Shown in pieces: positions 45,931-54,775 of a stretch of 64,000 bases of DNA. Below the pieces are notes generated by a model. The model had not been told where the DNA came from. It saw nothing but the letters and a program-made list of their open reading frames with translations, and did not search any database. Source of the stretch: Nostocoides sp. F2B08 (GTDB taxonomy: Bacteria; Actinomycetota; Actinomycetes; Actinomycetales; Dermatophilaceae). The stretch covers positions 248,001 to 312,000 of the forward strand of contig NZ_WESE01000002.1 of assembly GCF_009184895.1 (NCBI RefSeq), in the 5' to 3' direction. Each line of letters begins with the position of its first letter. Positions within the stretch are counted from its first letter, which is position 1. The translations under genes were made by a program, and so were the position numbers.

Positions 45931-47418
45931 TCAGGCTATGTGCCAGTCCAACCACGGCCTCGCACGCTCGAGCAGCGCCTGCTGCTTCGCCTCGTCGAAC
46001 CCGTCCCACATCGCCGGCATCCGGCGCGATCGGTAGTTGGCCTCGAACACCTCTCGGTGGTCCCGCACGAACGTCCAGTACAGCGCGTCCCAGTCCTCGG
46101 TCCACTCGCCCGTCGGGAAGTCGGACATCTTCCGCAGGTAGTTGCTGCCACTGACGTACGGCTTGGTCGTCATCGCCTCGCCGGCGGCGAACTGGCTCAT
46201 GCCGTACACGTTCGGCACCATCACCCAGTCGTAGGCGTCGATGAACAGCTCCATGAACCACTCGTAGACCTCGTCCGGCTCGATCCGCAGCAGGCACATC
46301 GCATTGCCGAGGACCATGAGCCGCTCGATGTGGTGGGCGTAGCCGGTGTCGAGGACCCGCTCGATGACGCGGTCGACCGGGTCGAGCCCGGTGGTGGCCG
46401 TCCACCAGCCATCGCCGAGGGAGCGTGTGTGCGCCAGCCGGTTCGACGTGCGCAGCCGACGGCCGAAGAGGACGTAGGTCGCGCGCATGTACTCGCGCCA
46501 GCCGATCACCTGCCGCACGAACCCCTCGAGCGACTCGATCGGCACATCGTGGTCCTCGGCGGCGTCGAGGACGGCGGCGATGACCTGGTCGGGGGTGAGC
46601 AGCCCGATGTTGAGCATCGGGGTGAGGAGCGAGTGGTAGACGAAGCGGTGCTCGGCTGAGAGAGCGTCCTCGTAGGGGCCGAACAGCTCGAGGCGCTCTG
46701 CGACGAAGTGCGCGAGGTGCGCCGCCGCCTGGGCGTGGGTCGTCGGCCAGCTGAAGGCGGTCGGGTCTCCGGGAGCCTCCGAGAAGTCACGCGCGACCGA
46801 CTCGATCGCCTCGGCGACATGGCGGTCCCGGTCGGGGAAGGCGACCGGTGGCGGTGTGTGTCCGCGGGGGAGCTTCTTACGGTTCTCCGTGTCGAACGAC
46901 CAACGTCCACCGACCGGCTCGCCATCGTCAACAAGGATGTCGAGACGCCGTCGCTGCCACGAGTAGAAGTGCTGCATCCGCGCCGGGTGCCGTGCGAACC
47001 ACTCGCGCAGCTCCGCCCGTGTCGTCAGGAAGCCCGGCGACTCGAGGACATCCTCGTCACGCGGCTCGAGACCCGCGCCCGCGAGCGCCTGCCGGAGGTC
47101 GCGCTCGAGCCAGTCGTCCACGACGTCGACCAGGCTCACCCGGTCGGGCCGGAGGTCCTGCAGGTATGCGGTGAGCCGCTCGAGCGTCGACCGCTGCGGG
47201 TCGGAGCGAATCAGGTGGGTCTCGAACCCGGCGTCCTCGAGCCGGTCCCGGAAGGCCGCCATCGATGCACGGTGGAGGACGAGCTTGTGCGAGTGGAAGC
47301 GGTACTGGCGGAACATCAGGTCGTCCTCGACGAGGACGAAGCACGTTCCGTCCTCGGCGTCGAGGTGAGCCGCGAAGAGCTGGTGCGGATAGACGATCCG
47401 AATCGCGACGTCGCTCAC
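45931..47418 (-). CDS. Cryptochrome/photolyase family protein, PhrB (FeS-BCP) type without Fe-S cysteines
   Basis: 495 residues; GTG at 47418 seven bases after TAGCGT. The N-terminal antenna-type domain begins IRIVYPHQLFAAHLDAEDG. The C-terminal FAD domain has IGWREYMRATYVLFGRRL, TGYAHHIERLMVLGNAMCLLRIEPDEVYEWFMELFIDAYDWVMVPNVYGMSQFA and TTKPYVSGSNYLRKMSDF, all typical of bacterial (6-4) photolyases (PhrB/CryB). In those proteins four cysteines hold a 4Fe-4S cluster. Here the CxxC loop after KMSD is shortened to PTGEWTEDWDALYW and only two unrelated Cys remain in the protein. DNA repair or light sensing without the cluster is therefore expected. Confidence 0.88.
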   Translation of the reverse strand: MSDVAIRIVYPHQLFAAHLDAEDGTCFVLVEDDLMFRQYRFHSHKLVLHRASMAAFRDRLEDAGFETHLIRSDPQRSTLERLTAYLQDLRPDRVSLVDVVDDWLERDLRQALAGAGLEPRDEDVLESPGFLTTRAELREWFARHPARMQHFYSWQRRRLDILVDDGEPVGGRWSFDTENRKKLPRGHTPPPVAFPDRDRHVAEAIESVARDFSEAPGDPTAFSWPTTHAQAAAHLAHFVAERLELFGPYEDALSAEHRFVYHSLLTPMLNIGLLTPDQVIAAVLDAAEDHDVPIESLEGFVRQVIGWREYMRATYVLFGRRLRTSNRLAHTRSLGDGWWTATTGLDPVDRVIERVLDTGYAHHIERLMVLGNAMCLLRIEPDEVYEWFMELFIDAYDWVMVPNVYGMSQFAAGEAMTTKPYVSGSNYLRKMSDFPTGEWTEDWDALYWTFVRDHREVFEANYRSRRMPAMWDGFDEAKQQALLERARPWLDWHIA

Positions 47419-47507
47419 CGAGCCGACGCTAGCCGGTGCGCGCCTGGAACGCCTCGAGCCACTGCTCGCCGGCCGAACGGCGTTGCGCACCTGGCATCAT
47501 CCGCGCC

Positions 47508-48455
47508 ATGAGTACCCCTTCGGAGCAGACCGCGGCTGTGCGTCCGGCGATGACCGGTCTCGTCCTCGCGACCGTATGGATCTTCGTGCCTCTCTGGGTG
47601 CTGGTCAGCCGCTGGGATGTCCTGCTCGCGGGTCACCCGGCCTACCTCGTGCTGGTCCTTGCCGTCCTCGCGGTGGGCATCATGCTCGCTGTCCGTGCTC
47701 GGAAGCCGCGGGCGCCTCGGTCCGGTGCGCGCCGCATACTCCTCGGCCTGGGCGCGGTCCTCGCGACGGTGACCGTCGTCGGGGCGGTCGCCTGGCTGCG
47801 GCCGTTCGGTGCCGACCAGGTCGCCCTCGATCTCATGACCGGTACCGAGGACGTCGAGGTCACCGATGCCCGCACGAGCATCACCCTCTCCCCGCGCGCC
47901 GGCGAGCCGACCGTCGGAGTCGTCGTACAACCCGGGGCACGCGTCGACCCGCGCGCCTACGTGCCGCTGTGGGAGCAGGTCAGCGCACAGGGCTACCTCG
48001 TCGTCATCGTCAAGCAGCCGCTGAACATCGGCTTCCTCGCCCTCGGCGCGCCCAGCGGCGTCATCGACGACCATCCGGAGATCGGGGCGTGGGCGCTGTC
48101 CGGCCACAGTCTGGGCGGAGTCGCCGCCTCCGAGTACATCGCCGACGACCCGCAGCGGACCGACGCCCTCGTGCTGCACGCGAGCTACCCACTCGGCTCA
48201 CTCGCCGGCCGGGACGACCTCGTCGCCGCATCGATCTCGGGCAGCGCGGACGGCCTGTCCACTCCTGAGGACATCGAGGCGAGCCGGGCCGACCTGCCGG
48301 CAGACACCGTCTTCACGCAGGTCGAGGGGGCGGTGCACGCGTTCTTCGGCGACTACGGCGAGCAGCCGGGCGACGGGGTCCCGACCATCGGACGCGAGGA
48401 GGCCCAGGAGCAGATCGTGGCGGCCACCGTCGAGGCGCTCGAGCGGATCAGCTGA
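47508..48455 (+). CDS. Membrane-anchored alpha/beta hydrolase
   Basis: 315 residues from the ATG at 47508, seven bases after CATCAT. Three hydrophobic segments open the protein (LVLATVWIFVPLWVLVS, YLVLVLAVLAVGIMLAV, ILLGLGAVLATVTVVGAVAWL). The catalytic domain then lies outside the membrane: GVVVQPGARVDPRAY, nucleophile elbow ALSGHSLGGVAASEY, Asp in ISGSADGLSTPED, and His in VEGAVHAFFGDYG. It belongs to dienelactone-hydrolase-like enzymes; substrate unknown. The last eight bases form a palindrome with the stop of the converging GNAT gene. Confidence 0.85.
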   Translation: MSTPSEQTAAVRPAMTGLVLATVWIFVPLWVLVSRWDVLLAGHPAYLVLVLAVLAVGIMLAVRARKPRAPRSGARRILLGLGAVLATVTVVGAVAWLRPFGADQVALDLMTGTEDVEVTDARTSITLSPRAGEPTVGVVVQPGARVDPRAYVPLWEQVSAQGYLVVIVKQPLNIGFLALGAPSGVIDDHPEIGAWALSGHSLGGVAASEYIADDPQRTDALVLHASYPLGSLAGRDDLVAASISGSADGLSTPEDIEASRADLPADTVFTQVEGAVHAFFGDYGEQPGDGVPTIGREEAQEQIVAATVEALERIS

Positions 48456-48756
48456 CCGGACCGTGCACCAGCTCCCGGTAGTCCGGGTGCCGGTCGATCC
48501 ACGCCTTGATGAACGGGCACCGCGGCACGACCCGGCGCTCTCCCGCGTCACGGACGGCGTCCAACGCCTGGCGTGCAAGGGCGCTGCCGACCCCGCGCCC
48601 TTCGTAGGCGTCGTCGACCTCGGTGTGGGTGAAGATGATGACGTCGTCTCCTCGCAGGCGATATTCCGCGAAGCCGGCGAGCTCGCCGTCGACGCGGGCC
48701 TCGAAGCGCTGCTCGTCGGGGTTGTCGGTCACGGTCACGGGTGTGTCGTCACTCAT
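48448..48756 (-). CDS. GNAT-fold N-acetyltransferase (YjdJ-like)
   Basis: 102 residues; ATG at 48756 seven bases after CAGGAT. It is the short YjdJ-type GNAT: RFEARVDGELAGFAEYRLRGDDVIIFTHTEVDDAYEGRGVGSALARQALDAVRDAGERRVVPRCPFIKAWIDRHPDY, with the acetyl-CoA loop EGRGVGSAL. Substrate unknown. Converges with, and overlaps by eight bases, the membrane hydrolase gene. Confidence 0.9.
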   Translation of the reverse strand: MSDDTPVTVTDNPDEQRFEARVDGELAGFAEYRLRGDDVIIFTHTEVDDAYEGRGVGSALARQALDAVRDAGERRVVPRCPFIKAWIDRHPDYRELVHGPVS

Positions 48757-48769
48757 GGCGTCCATCCTG

Positions 48770-49453
48770 TCAGGACCCCGGCCGCCCCGTCTCCAGCCGC
48801 CGTTCGAGACCGTCGAGGATGATCTCGAGACCGAAGTCGAACTCGTCCGCGAACTCGAAGCCGGCGGCGATCACCTGCTCGCGCAGCATCTCCGCGAGGT
48901 GCGGGTAGCGGTCGGCGGGCAGCTGGTCCTCGATGCCCACCGCATACTCCTGCTCCTGCCCGGCCGCGAAGGGCACTGTCTGCTCGGTGAGGACGAAGCC
49001 GTAGACGTATGCGTCGATCGCCGAGAACGCATGCGTCGCCATGACGACCGTGAACCCGTTCGCCCGAAGACAGCCGAGCACCGAGTCGTGGTGGGTCAGC
49101 AGTGCCGGCCCCGGGGTCCGCGACTCGATGAGGCCGAGGGCCCACGGGTGGGCGGCCAGCACCCGGCGCGCGGACGCGGCACGCTCCCGCATGGCCTCCC
49201 GCCATGGGTCCCGCGGCGCCGGCACGTCGATCTGGGTGAACACCCAGTCGGCGAGTGCGTCGAGCAGCGCCTCCTTGCTCGCGACGTGGTGATAGAGCGA
49301 CATCGCCTCCACGCCGAGCTCGGCGGCGACGTTGCGCATGCTGACCCGGGCGAGGCCACCCTCGTCCGCGACGCGCACGGCGGCGTCGACGACGCGCTCG
49401 GCGCTCAGCGGCGGACGCGAGCCCCGTCGCCCTGCGCTGCCCGTGCTCGACAT
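48770..49453 (-). CDS. TetR family regulator (TetR_C_1 type)
   Basis: 227 residues; ATG at 49453 six bases after GAAGGT. The N-terminal helix-turn-helix is RVVDAAVRVADEGGLARVSMRNVAAELGVEAMSLYHHVASKEALLDALADWVF. The C-terminal part (HHDSVLGCLRANGFTVVMATHAFSAIDAYVYGFVLTEQ) is like the tetracycline-repressor ligand domain. Target genes are not obvious; the divergent neighbour is a DUF1905 gene with 42 bases between. Confidence 0.9.
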   Translation of the reverse strand: MSSTGSAGRRGSRPPLSAERVVDAAVRVADEGGLARVSMRNVAAELGVEAMSLYHHVASKEALLDALADWVFTQIDVPAPRDPWREAMRERAASARRVLAAHPWALGLIESRTPGPALLTHHDSVLGCLRANGFTVVMATHAFSAIDAYVYGFVLTEQTVPFAAGQEQEYAVGIEDQLPADRYPHLAEMLREQVIAAGFEFADEFDFGLEIILDGLERRLETGRPGS

Positions 49454-49495
49454 GCCCAGACCTTCTCACGCGACCGGGGCTCGTATGGTGGGCGG

Positions 49496-49780
49496 GTGCA
49501 GCTGACGTTCTCCGGCGAGGTCTTCCACTGGCGTGGGCCCGCTCCGCACCACTGGGTCGCCGTCCCGGCCGAGGACTCCGAGGAGCTCGCCACCCGGCCG
49601 GAGCTGAGCTACGGGTGGGGCTGCATCCCGGCCGTGGTGAGCGTGGGACGCTCTCGGTTCGAGACCTCGCTCATGCCGAAGGACGGCCGCTATCTCGTGC
49701 CGATCAAGGTCGCGGTGCGCCGGGCCGAGGGGATCGAGCTCGGTGACACGATCGCCCTGGACGTTCGGATCGGCGAGTGA
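49496..49780 (+). CDS. DUF1905 domain protein
   Basis: 94 residues; GTG six bases after TATGGT. The whole protein is the DUF1905 barrel: LTFSGEVFHWRGPAPHHWVAVPAEDSEEL...GWGCIPAVVSVGRSRFETSLMPKDGRYLVPIKVAVRRAEGIELGDTIALDVRI. No enzyme activity is known for this small domain. Its end overlaps the start of the membrane protein gene (GTGA), so the two are coupled. Confidence 0.9.
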   Translation: MQLTFSGEVFHWRGPAPHHWVAVPAEDSEELATRPELSYGWGCIPAVVSVGRSRFETSLMPKDGRYLVPIKVAVRRAEGIELGDTIALDVRIGE

Positions 49781-50391
49781 GCGGGAGGCGCCGCGCGGCG
49801 TTGCTCGTCGTCGGATGCCTGATCCTCGGGTTCGGCGTGGCACTGCTCCTCGTCGCCGACCTCGGGTCCGACGGGTTCTCGACCCTCGTCAACGGCCTCG
49901 CGATCGCGACGGGACTGCCGTTCTTCGTCGCCAACACGATCGTCTCCGGTGGGTTCCTCGTCCTCGCGGCACTACGCCGGGTGCTGCCGGGCATCGGCAC
50001 CCTCGTCCAGATCGTCCTCGTCGGAGCGACGGTCTCGGTGATCTTCGAGTACATGGGAACGCCGTCCAGCCTCGCCGCCCGCGTCGGCCTCGTGCTCGTG
50101 GCCATGCCGGTCCTCGCCGTGGGGATCGCGATGTACCTCGGCGCCAACCTCGGCGCCGGCCCGATCGAGGCGGCCGCGCTCGCGTGGGATCCGCCCGTGC
50201 CGTTCAAGTGGAGCTACAGCGCCGTCCAGCTGCTCGGCGCCGCAGTCGGCTGGCTGCTCGGCGGAACCATCGGCCTGACGACCGTCGTCGTCATCGCCTC
50301 GCTGGGCCCGCTGGTGGACCTGACCAGCCGGCTGCTGCGGCTCGACGTCCACCAGGGACCGGCACATCACGAGCCGGTCCCTGAGCGGTGA
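49777..50391 (+). CDS. YczE/YyaS/YitT-like membrane protein
   Basis: 204 residues with five to six hydrophobic helices, starting AALLVVGCLILGFGVALLLVADLGSDGFSTLVNGLA. The GxGxxLG-DLG and YLGANLGAGPIEAAALA repeats are characteristic of YczE-like proteins. The role of this family is unclear; one member is needed for antibiotic synthesis in Bacillus. GTG start overlaps the DUF1905 stop. The cytoplasmic tail is His/Pro-rich. Confidence 0.82.
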   Translation: MSGRRRAALLVVGCLILGFGVALLLVADLGSDGFSTLVNGLAIATGLPFFVANTIVSGGFLVLAALRRVLPGIGTLVQIVLVGATVSVIFEYMGTPSSLAARVGLVLVAMPVLAVGIAMYLGANLGAGPIEAAALAWDPPVPFKWSYSAVQLLGAAVGWLLGGTIGLTTVVVIASLGPLVDLTSRLLRLDVHQGPAHHEPVPER

Positions 50392-50400
50392 GGTCGCTGT

Positions 50401-51891
50401 CTAGACGCCGATCGACGACCACGGACCCCAGATCGCGAAGGTCATGCCACGGCTGGCCTGGATGTTGACGAACAACGTCTGGTTCTTGTCGTCGAACGTC
50501 GACCCGGCGAACTCGTCACCGAAGCGCGGCGCTCCGTTGGCTCCGCGCAGCCGGTTGAGCGCGATATCCCAGAGCTGCCCGTCGACGGACAGCCCGCGCA
50601 GGAAGTTGTCGCCCGAGCTGTCCTCGCACACCACGAGCGTCCCGCTCGCCGAGGTCGTGATGTTGTCGGGGAAGTCCAGCGTCGAGGGCCCGTCGGACTG
50701 GAAGACGCAGCGCAGGACCTGGCGTGCTGGATCGAAGCCCCACACCTGGCCGAACCCGTTGCCGTAGCCGCCCGGGTCCTCGAACCCGGCTTCGGCCGGA
50801 CCTCCGCCCTGGGTCGAGGTGAAGTAGATGACGCCGTTGCTGAAGACGGTGCCCTCAAGGCGGGAGAAGAGCGCCGCGCCGCGGTCCCACGCCTGCCCTC
50901 CGACATGGACGATCGCCGTGTTGTTGGGAGTGGACGCCTCTTGTCCTTCGGTGTAGGGGTAGGCGACATCCGGCTCCGCGATCGGCACCCACTCCACGTC
51001 GTACTCGATCCCCTGCGGCTGGTTGCCCTCGAGGTGGGCATTCGCGACACCGACGACCTTGAGCGCCTCGAGCGTGCCGCCGTCCTCGAGCCGCCCGACC
51101 ACCATCGGGTCAGTCGGCGGCTTGTACCGGTAGAAGCAGGACGCGAAGCCGAAGTTGTCCTCCGAGAGGTACAGGTACCCGCTCGCCGGGTCCCACGCGA
51201 CCGACTCGTGCGCGAACCGACCCGCGTTCCGGATCGGCGTCCTGCTGCCCTGACCCTCCTCCGGGTCGACCGAGACCGGCACCTCGAAGATGTATCCGTG
51301 CCGCTCCTTCAGCGGGACGTTCGAGGCTCCGGTGAAGTCCGGTCCCACGTCGGGGCCGTTGACCGTCTCCTCGCAGGTGACCCAGCTGCCCCAGGGCATC
51401 TCGCCGCCGGAGCAGTTCATCATCGTGCCGTTCAAGGAGGTGTATGCGCCGAGCACCTCGCCGTGCTTGGTCACGTGGACCGTCGTGGTGCCGCCACCGC
51501 CCATCGAGTCGTACGGCGTCCACGGACCGAAGGCCGGGGTCGGGTTGTTCACCTCGTGGTTGCGCACGAGGACGACCGTGTTCTGCGGGCCGGCGAAGGC
51601 GGCCATCCCGTCGTGCCGGCCGGGCAGGACCGTGCCGTCGTCGAGACGCACCGGCGTCTCGGTGTCGTGGAAGGAGCGGTACTGGAACCCTCTCGGCAGG
51701 TGCAGCCGCACCAGACCGTCCCGCTTGTCCCGGATCGGGACAAGGGCCGCGGCCCGTGGCGCGCGACGTGCCTGGGCCGGGGCGGCGGCGAAGCCGGCAA
51801 ACGGACCGGCCAGCGCGCTCGCGGCAGCGAGCTTGAGGACGCTTCGGCGTTCCAGACCTCGGCGTTCGACACTTCTGTTCTCGATGGTCAT
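50401..51891 (-). CDS. PhoX family phosphatase-like protein (DUF839), Tat-exported
   Basis: 496 residues; GAGGAG ribosome site. The N-terminus is a Tat signal: LERRSVLKLAAASALAGPFAGFAAAPAQA. The rest is a DUF839/PhoX beta-propeller: VLVRNHEVNNP, MNCSGGEMPWGSWVTCEETVNGP, GRFAHESVAWDPASGYLYLSEDN, NTAIVHVGGQAWDRGAALFSRLEGT and LVVCEDSSGDNFLRGL. PhoX alkaline phosphatases bind calcium and iron and act outside the membrane on phosphate esters. Whether this member is a phosphatase is not certain. No Pho box was recognised. Confidence 0.88.
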   Translation of the reverse strand: MTIENRSVERRGLERRSVLKLAAASALAGPFAGFAAAPAQARRAPRAAALVPIRDKRDGLVRLHLPRGFQYRSFHDTETPVRLDDGTVLPGRHDGMAAFAGPQNTVVLVRNHEVNNPTPAFGPWTPYDSMGGGGTTTVHVTKHGEVLGAYTSLNGTMMNCSGGEMPWGSWVTCEETVNGPDVGPDFTGASNVPLKERHGYIFEVPVSVDPEEGQGSRTPIRNAGRFAHESVAWDPASGYLYLSEDNFGFASCFYRYKPPTDPMVVGRLEDGGTLEALKVVGVANAHLEGNQPQGIEYDVEWVPIAEPDVAYPYTEGQEASTPNNTAIVHVGGQAWDRGAALFSRLEGTVFSNGVIYFTSTQGGGPAEAGFEDPGGYGNGFGQVWGFDPARQVLRCVFQSDGPSTLDFPDNITTSASGTLVVCEDSSGDNFLRGLSVDGQLWDIALNRLRGANGAPRFGDEFAGSTFDDKNQTLFVNIQASRGMTFAIWGPWSSIGV

Positions 51892-52005
51892 GACTGCTCC
51901 TCCTCAGGACGACGACGCTGTCATACCCGATAGGGCGTCACGCTAGACCTCTCGAGCGGATCCCGCATCCTCTCGTGCTGGCGCCGAAACCCTAGGCTGA
52001 CCCCC

Positions 52006-52332
52006 ATGATCCTCATCACCGTGAAGTTCCCAATCCGCGAGGACAAGCTCCAGGAGTGGCACGACCTCTCGGCGTACTACGCCGAGGCGGTGAACGCCGA
52101 GCCGGGCTGCGTCTTCTTCGAGTTCTCCCGCAGCGTCGCCGAGCCGAACACCTTCCTCGCCATCGAGGGATTCCGGGACTCCGAGGCAGGCGCCGAACAC
52201 ATGCGCCAGGACCACGTCGCCCGGTTCATGTCCGAGATGCCCGACATCGTCTCGGCCCAGCCACAGATCATCTACGTCGACGCGCCGCAGATCGAGGGCT
52301 TCGCGCCGATGGGCGAGATCCAGCCCCGCTAG
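52006..52332 (+). CDS. Putative quinol monooxygenase (ABM domain)
   Basis: 108 residues; ATG seven bases after TAGGCT. It is a single antibiotic-biosynthesis-monooxygenase ferredoxin-like domain: MILITVKFPIREDKLQEWHDLSAYYAEAVNAEPGCVFFEFSRSVAEPNTFLAIEGFRDSEAGAEHM. Such small dimeric proteins oxidise quinols or act on related aromatics without a bound cofactor. Substrate unknown. Its stop shares the CTAG tetramer (52329-52332) with the converging amidohydrolase. Confidence 0.88.
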   Translation: MILITVKFPIREDKLQEWHDLSAYYAEAVNAEPGCVFFEFSRSVAEPNTFLAIEGFRDSEAGAEHMRQDHVARFMSEMPDIVSAQPQIIYVDAPQIEGFAPMGEIQPR

Positions 52333-53213
52333 GGTGGTCCGGCCAGACAGAGCAGCCGGGCGGCGTTGTCGTGCAGCACGGCCCGCTCCCAGTCGTCGCC
52401 GAGACCGAGACCGAGGACCGCGTCGACCGCGTCGACGTACCGGTACGGAATGTTCGGGAAGTCGCTGCCGAACAGGATCCGGTCCTGCAGAGCCGCCAGA
52501 TCCCCGAGCCGGTCGCGGGGGAACGGGGCGAGCGCCTCGGTGAAGGCCGTGAACGCCATCGTCGTGTCGAGATGCACCCGCGGATACTCCGCGCACAGGT
52601 CGAGGAAGGCGCCGTACTCCGGCATCCCCAGGTGGGCCATGACGAGCGTGAGGTCGGGTTGCCGCTCGAGCAGCCGGCGCATGTGCCGCACTCCCGTATG
52701 CCGCCCGCGGGCCGGGCCGTCGCCGCCGTGGATGACGACCGGGATCCGGCGCTCGGCGAGCAGCTCCCACACCGGGTCGAGGAGCGGGTCGTTCGGGTCG
52801 TAGCCGCCCACCTGGACGTGCGCCTTGAACACCTGGACACCGGCCTCGACGGCGACCCGCGCATACTCCGCTGCCTCCGGCTCGGGGAAGAAGGTGCCGG
52901 AGCGAACGCAGTCCGGGTGCCGGTCGGCGAAGTCGGCGGTCCACTCGTTCAGCCACCGGGCCATACCCGGCTTGTGCGGGTAGCACAGCGACGTGAACCG
53001 CAGCACCCCGAATGAGCGCAGCCACGCGAGCCGATCCGCCTCCTCGCCGCGGTAGGTGATCGGCCACGTCCGTCCCGTGAGCGGGCCGGCGGAGTCGAAA
53101 TAGGCCCAGACCTTCCGCATCACCTGCGACGGCATGAAGTGCGTGTGGATGTCGATGATCCCCGGTATGCGGCGCTCGCCCAGACGGGATCGGACGGCTT
53201 CCCCTTCGGTCAC
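52329..53213 (-). CDS. Amidohydrolase family protein
   Basis: 294 residues; GTG at 53213 overlapping the epimerase stop (GTGA). Metal-site motifs of the amidohydrolase-2 group: IIDIHTHFMPSQ at the N-terminus, VFKAHVQVGG (with Lys), VIHGGDGP, MAHLGMPE, and ILFGSDFPN near the C-terminus. Members decarboxylate or hydrolyse ring compounds; substrate unknown. It is translated together with the upstream NAD-dependent epimerase. Confidence 0.9.
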   Translation of the reverse strand: MTEGEAVRSRLGERRIPGIIDIHTHFMPSQVMRKVWAYFDSAGPLTGRTWPITYRGEEADRLAWLRSFGVLRFTSLCYPHKPGMARWLNEWTADFADRHPDCVRSGTFFPEPEAAEYARVAVEAGVQVFKAHVQVGGYDPNDPLLDPVWELLAERRIPVVIHGGDGPARGRHTGVRHMRRLLERQPDLTLVMAHLGMPEYGAFLDLCAEYPRVHLDTTMAFTAFTEALAPFPRDRLGDLAALQDRILFGSDFPNIPYRYVDAVDAVLGLGLGDDWERAVLHDNAARLLCLAGPP

Positions 53214-54199
53214 CCGCCGACGGTACCGTCCAACGCGGCGCGCAGGGCGACCTCCTCCTCGTCCGTCAGGCCCGTCCCGCGCGGCTCGGTGCGGGTCTCC
53301 TCGTAGTCGAGAGTGCGGCGCAGGGTCTCCTCCAGGGGTCGGGTGCTCAGGCCGTTCGACCGGGCGGCGCTCGTGTCGAGCGTGGCGAACCAGCGCCAGT
53401 CCGGGTCCGAGATCCACAGCGGCAGGGAGGTCGGGCCCATCCACTGCGCGACGCCCTCCCGCTCGAGCACCTCGGCCGGAACCGGCCGCGGCGTGGGGGC
53501 CCCGGCGCCGACGACCCGGCGGCCGGTCTCGATGAGCTCGCCGAGCGTCGTCGTCGGGCCGGTCGCGTTGAAGGCTCCGTCGACGCGTTCTCCCGCCGCG
53601 TGGACGATCCAGGCGGCGAGGTCGTCGACGTCGATGAGTGCGCACGGGAAGTCGAGGTCGGGTGGGGCGAGCAGGTCGGGTCCGGTCGGATGGGCGGCAC
53701 GCCACACGTAGTAGCCGCTGCGCCCCGAGGCGTCGCCCGGGCCGCCGATGAGACCGCAGCGCACGATCGTCGAGGTCGCCTCCGAGGAGCGCACCGCCTG
53801 CTCGCAGGCCACCTTGGCAGGGCCGTACTCCGACATGTCGGCCATCTCGTCGGCATCGAGCGGGTCGAGCAGTGGCGCGGACTCGCCCTGCTCGGGGCGG
53901 TCGAAGCGCGCGTAGACGTTGGCGGTCGAGACGAAGACCCAGTGCCGGGTCCGCACGTCCCGGACGGCGCGGCGTACGTGGCCCGGCTGGCGGGCGACGT
54001 CCACGACGGCGTCCCAGTCCTCTCCCGCCAGCGGCGCCAGGGCGTCGTCGGTGTCACGGTCGGCGGTCACGAGGCGCGCGCCGTCCGGCACGGGAGCGGA
54101 TCCGCGCGCCAGGCAGGTCACCTCCCAGCCGGTCGCCAGGGCGTTCCGGACGACGGCACGCCCGAGGAAGGCGGTGCCGCCGAGGACGAGAAGACGCAT
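53210..54199 (-). CDS. NAD-dependent epimerase/dehydratase family protein
   Basis: 329 residues. Rossmann motif LLVLGGTAFLGRAVVRNAL, then VFVSTANVYARFD, the YGPAKVACEQAV Tyr-x-x-x-Lys pair, and RCGLIGGPGDASGRSGYYVWRAA. This is the subgroup of extended SDRs often called isoflavone-reductase-like or NAD-dependent epimerases that act on nucleotide sugars; substrate unknown. It lies six bases after a PPOX gene and overlaps the amidohydrolase. Confidence 0.88.
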   Translation of the reverse strand: MRLLVLGGTAFLGRAVVRNALATGWEVTCLARGSAPVPDGARLVTADRDTDDALAPLAGEDWDAVVDVARQPGHVRRAVRDVRTRHWVFVSTANVYARFDRPEQGESAPLLDPLDADEMADMSEYGPAKVACEQAVRSSEATSTIVRCGLIGGPGDASGRSGYYVWRAAHPTGPDLLAPPDLDFPCALIDVDDLAAWIVHAAGERVDGAFNATGPTTTLGELIETGRRVVGAGAPTPRPVPAEVLEREGVAQWMGPTSLPLWISDPDWRWFATLDTSAARSNGLSTRPLEETLRRTLDYEETRTEPRGTGLTDEEEVALRAALDGTVGG

Positions 54200-54205
54200 G
54201 TGCGG

Positions 54206-54685
54206 CTACAGGTTCGTGATGCCGCTGTCGCCGAGGTCGGTCTCCTCGCCGGTGACCTTGGCCTTGACGAGCTCGACGACCGTGACGACGGAGCCGGGCG
54301 TGTCCCACCACTCGGCCGTGTCCGCCGTGACCTCGAGCAGGACGCTGTTCGGGTCCTGCGGACCGCCCTCCATGAACGAGTCGGTGAAGAAGCCCCACAG
54401 CTCCTCCAGGCGATCCGGGTCGTCGACGACGGCGGCCGTTCCCGTGAGCGACACGTAGCCGTCCTTGCCGGCGTAGAACACGTTGACCCGGGGGTCGGAG
54501 CGCAGGTGACCGACCTTGGCGCTGTCCCGCGCGGTGATCCAGTAGGTCGTCCCGGGGTCGTCGAACGTCTGGGTGCCCATCGGGGTGGCGACGAGCCGTC
54601 CCCGGGCATCGAGATAGGTGAGGGACGCGATGCGCGTCGACTCCATGATCGAACGGACGGTCTCCACCGGTGACGTGTCTGACAT
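54206..54685 (-). CDS. Pyridoxamine-5'-phosphate-oxidase-like protein (general stress 26 type)
   Basis: 159 residues; ATG at 54685 six bases after TACGCT. The split barrel is SIMESTRIASLTYLDARGRLVATPMGTQTFDDPGTTYWITARDSAKVGHLRSDPRVNVFYAGKDGYVSLTGTAAVVDD, with C-terminal DPNSVLLEVTADTAEWWDTPGS. This pattern is typical of general stress protein 26-like FMN-binding proteins. First gene of an apparent three-gene unit with the epimerase and amidohydrolase. Confidence 0.87.
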   Translation of the reverse strand: MSDTSPVETVRSIMESTRIASLTYLDARGRLVATPMGTQTFDDPGTTYWITARDSAKVGHLRSDPRVNVFYAGKDGYVSLTGTAAVVDDPDRLEELWGFFTDSFMEGGPQDPNSVLLEVTADTAEWWDTPGSVVTVVELVKAKVTGEETDLGDSGITNL

Positions 54686-54775
54686 GCCTGCAGCGTAACG
54701 TTTGTGCAGGTCACGGCGTCGTCCGTGGTCTGCGTGCGGTGGCGGCGAACCTTGTCGGGCTGACATGGTCGACGG

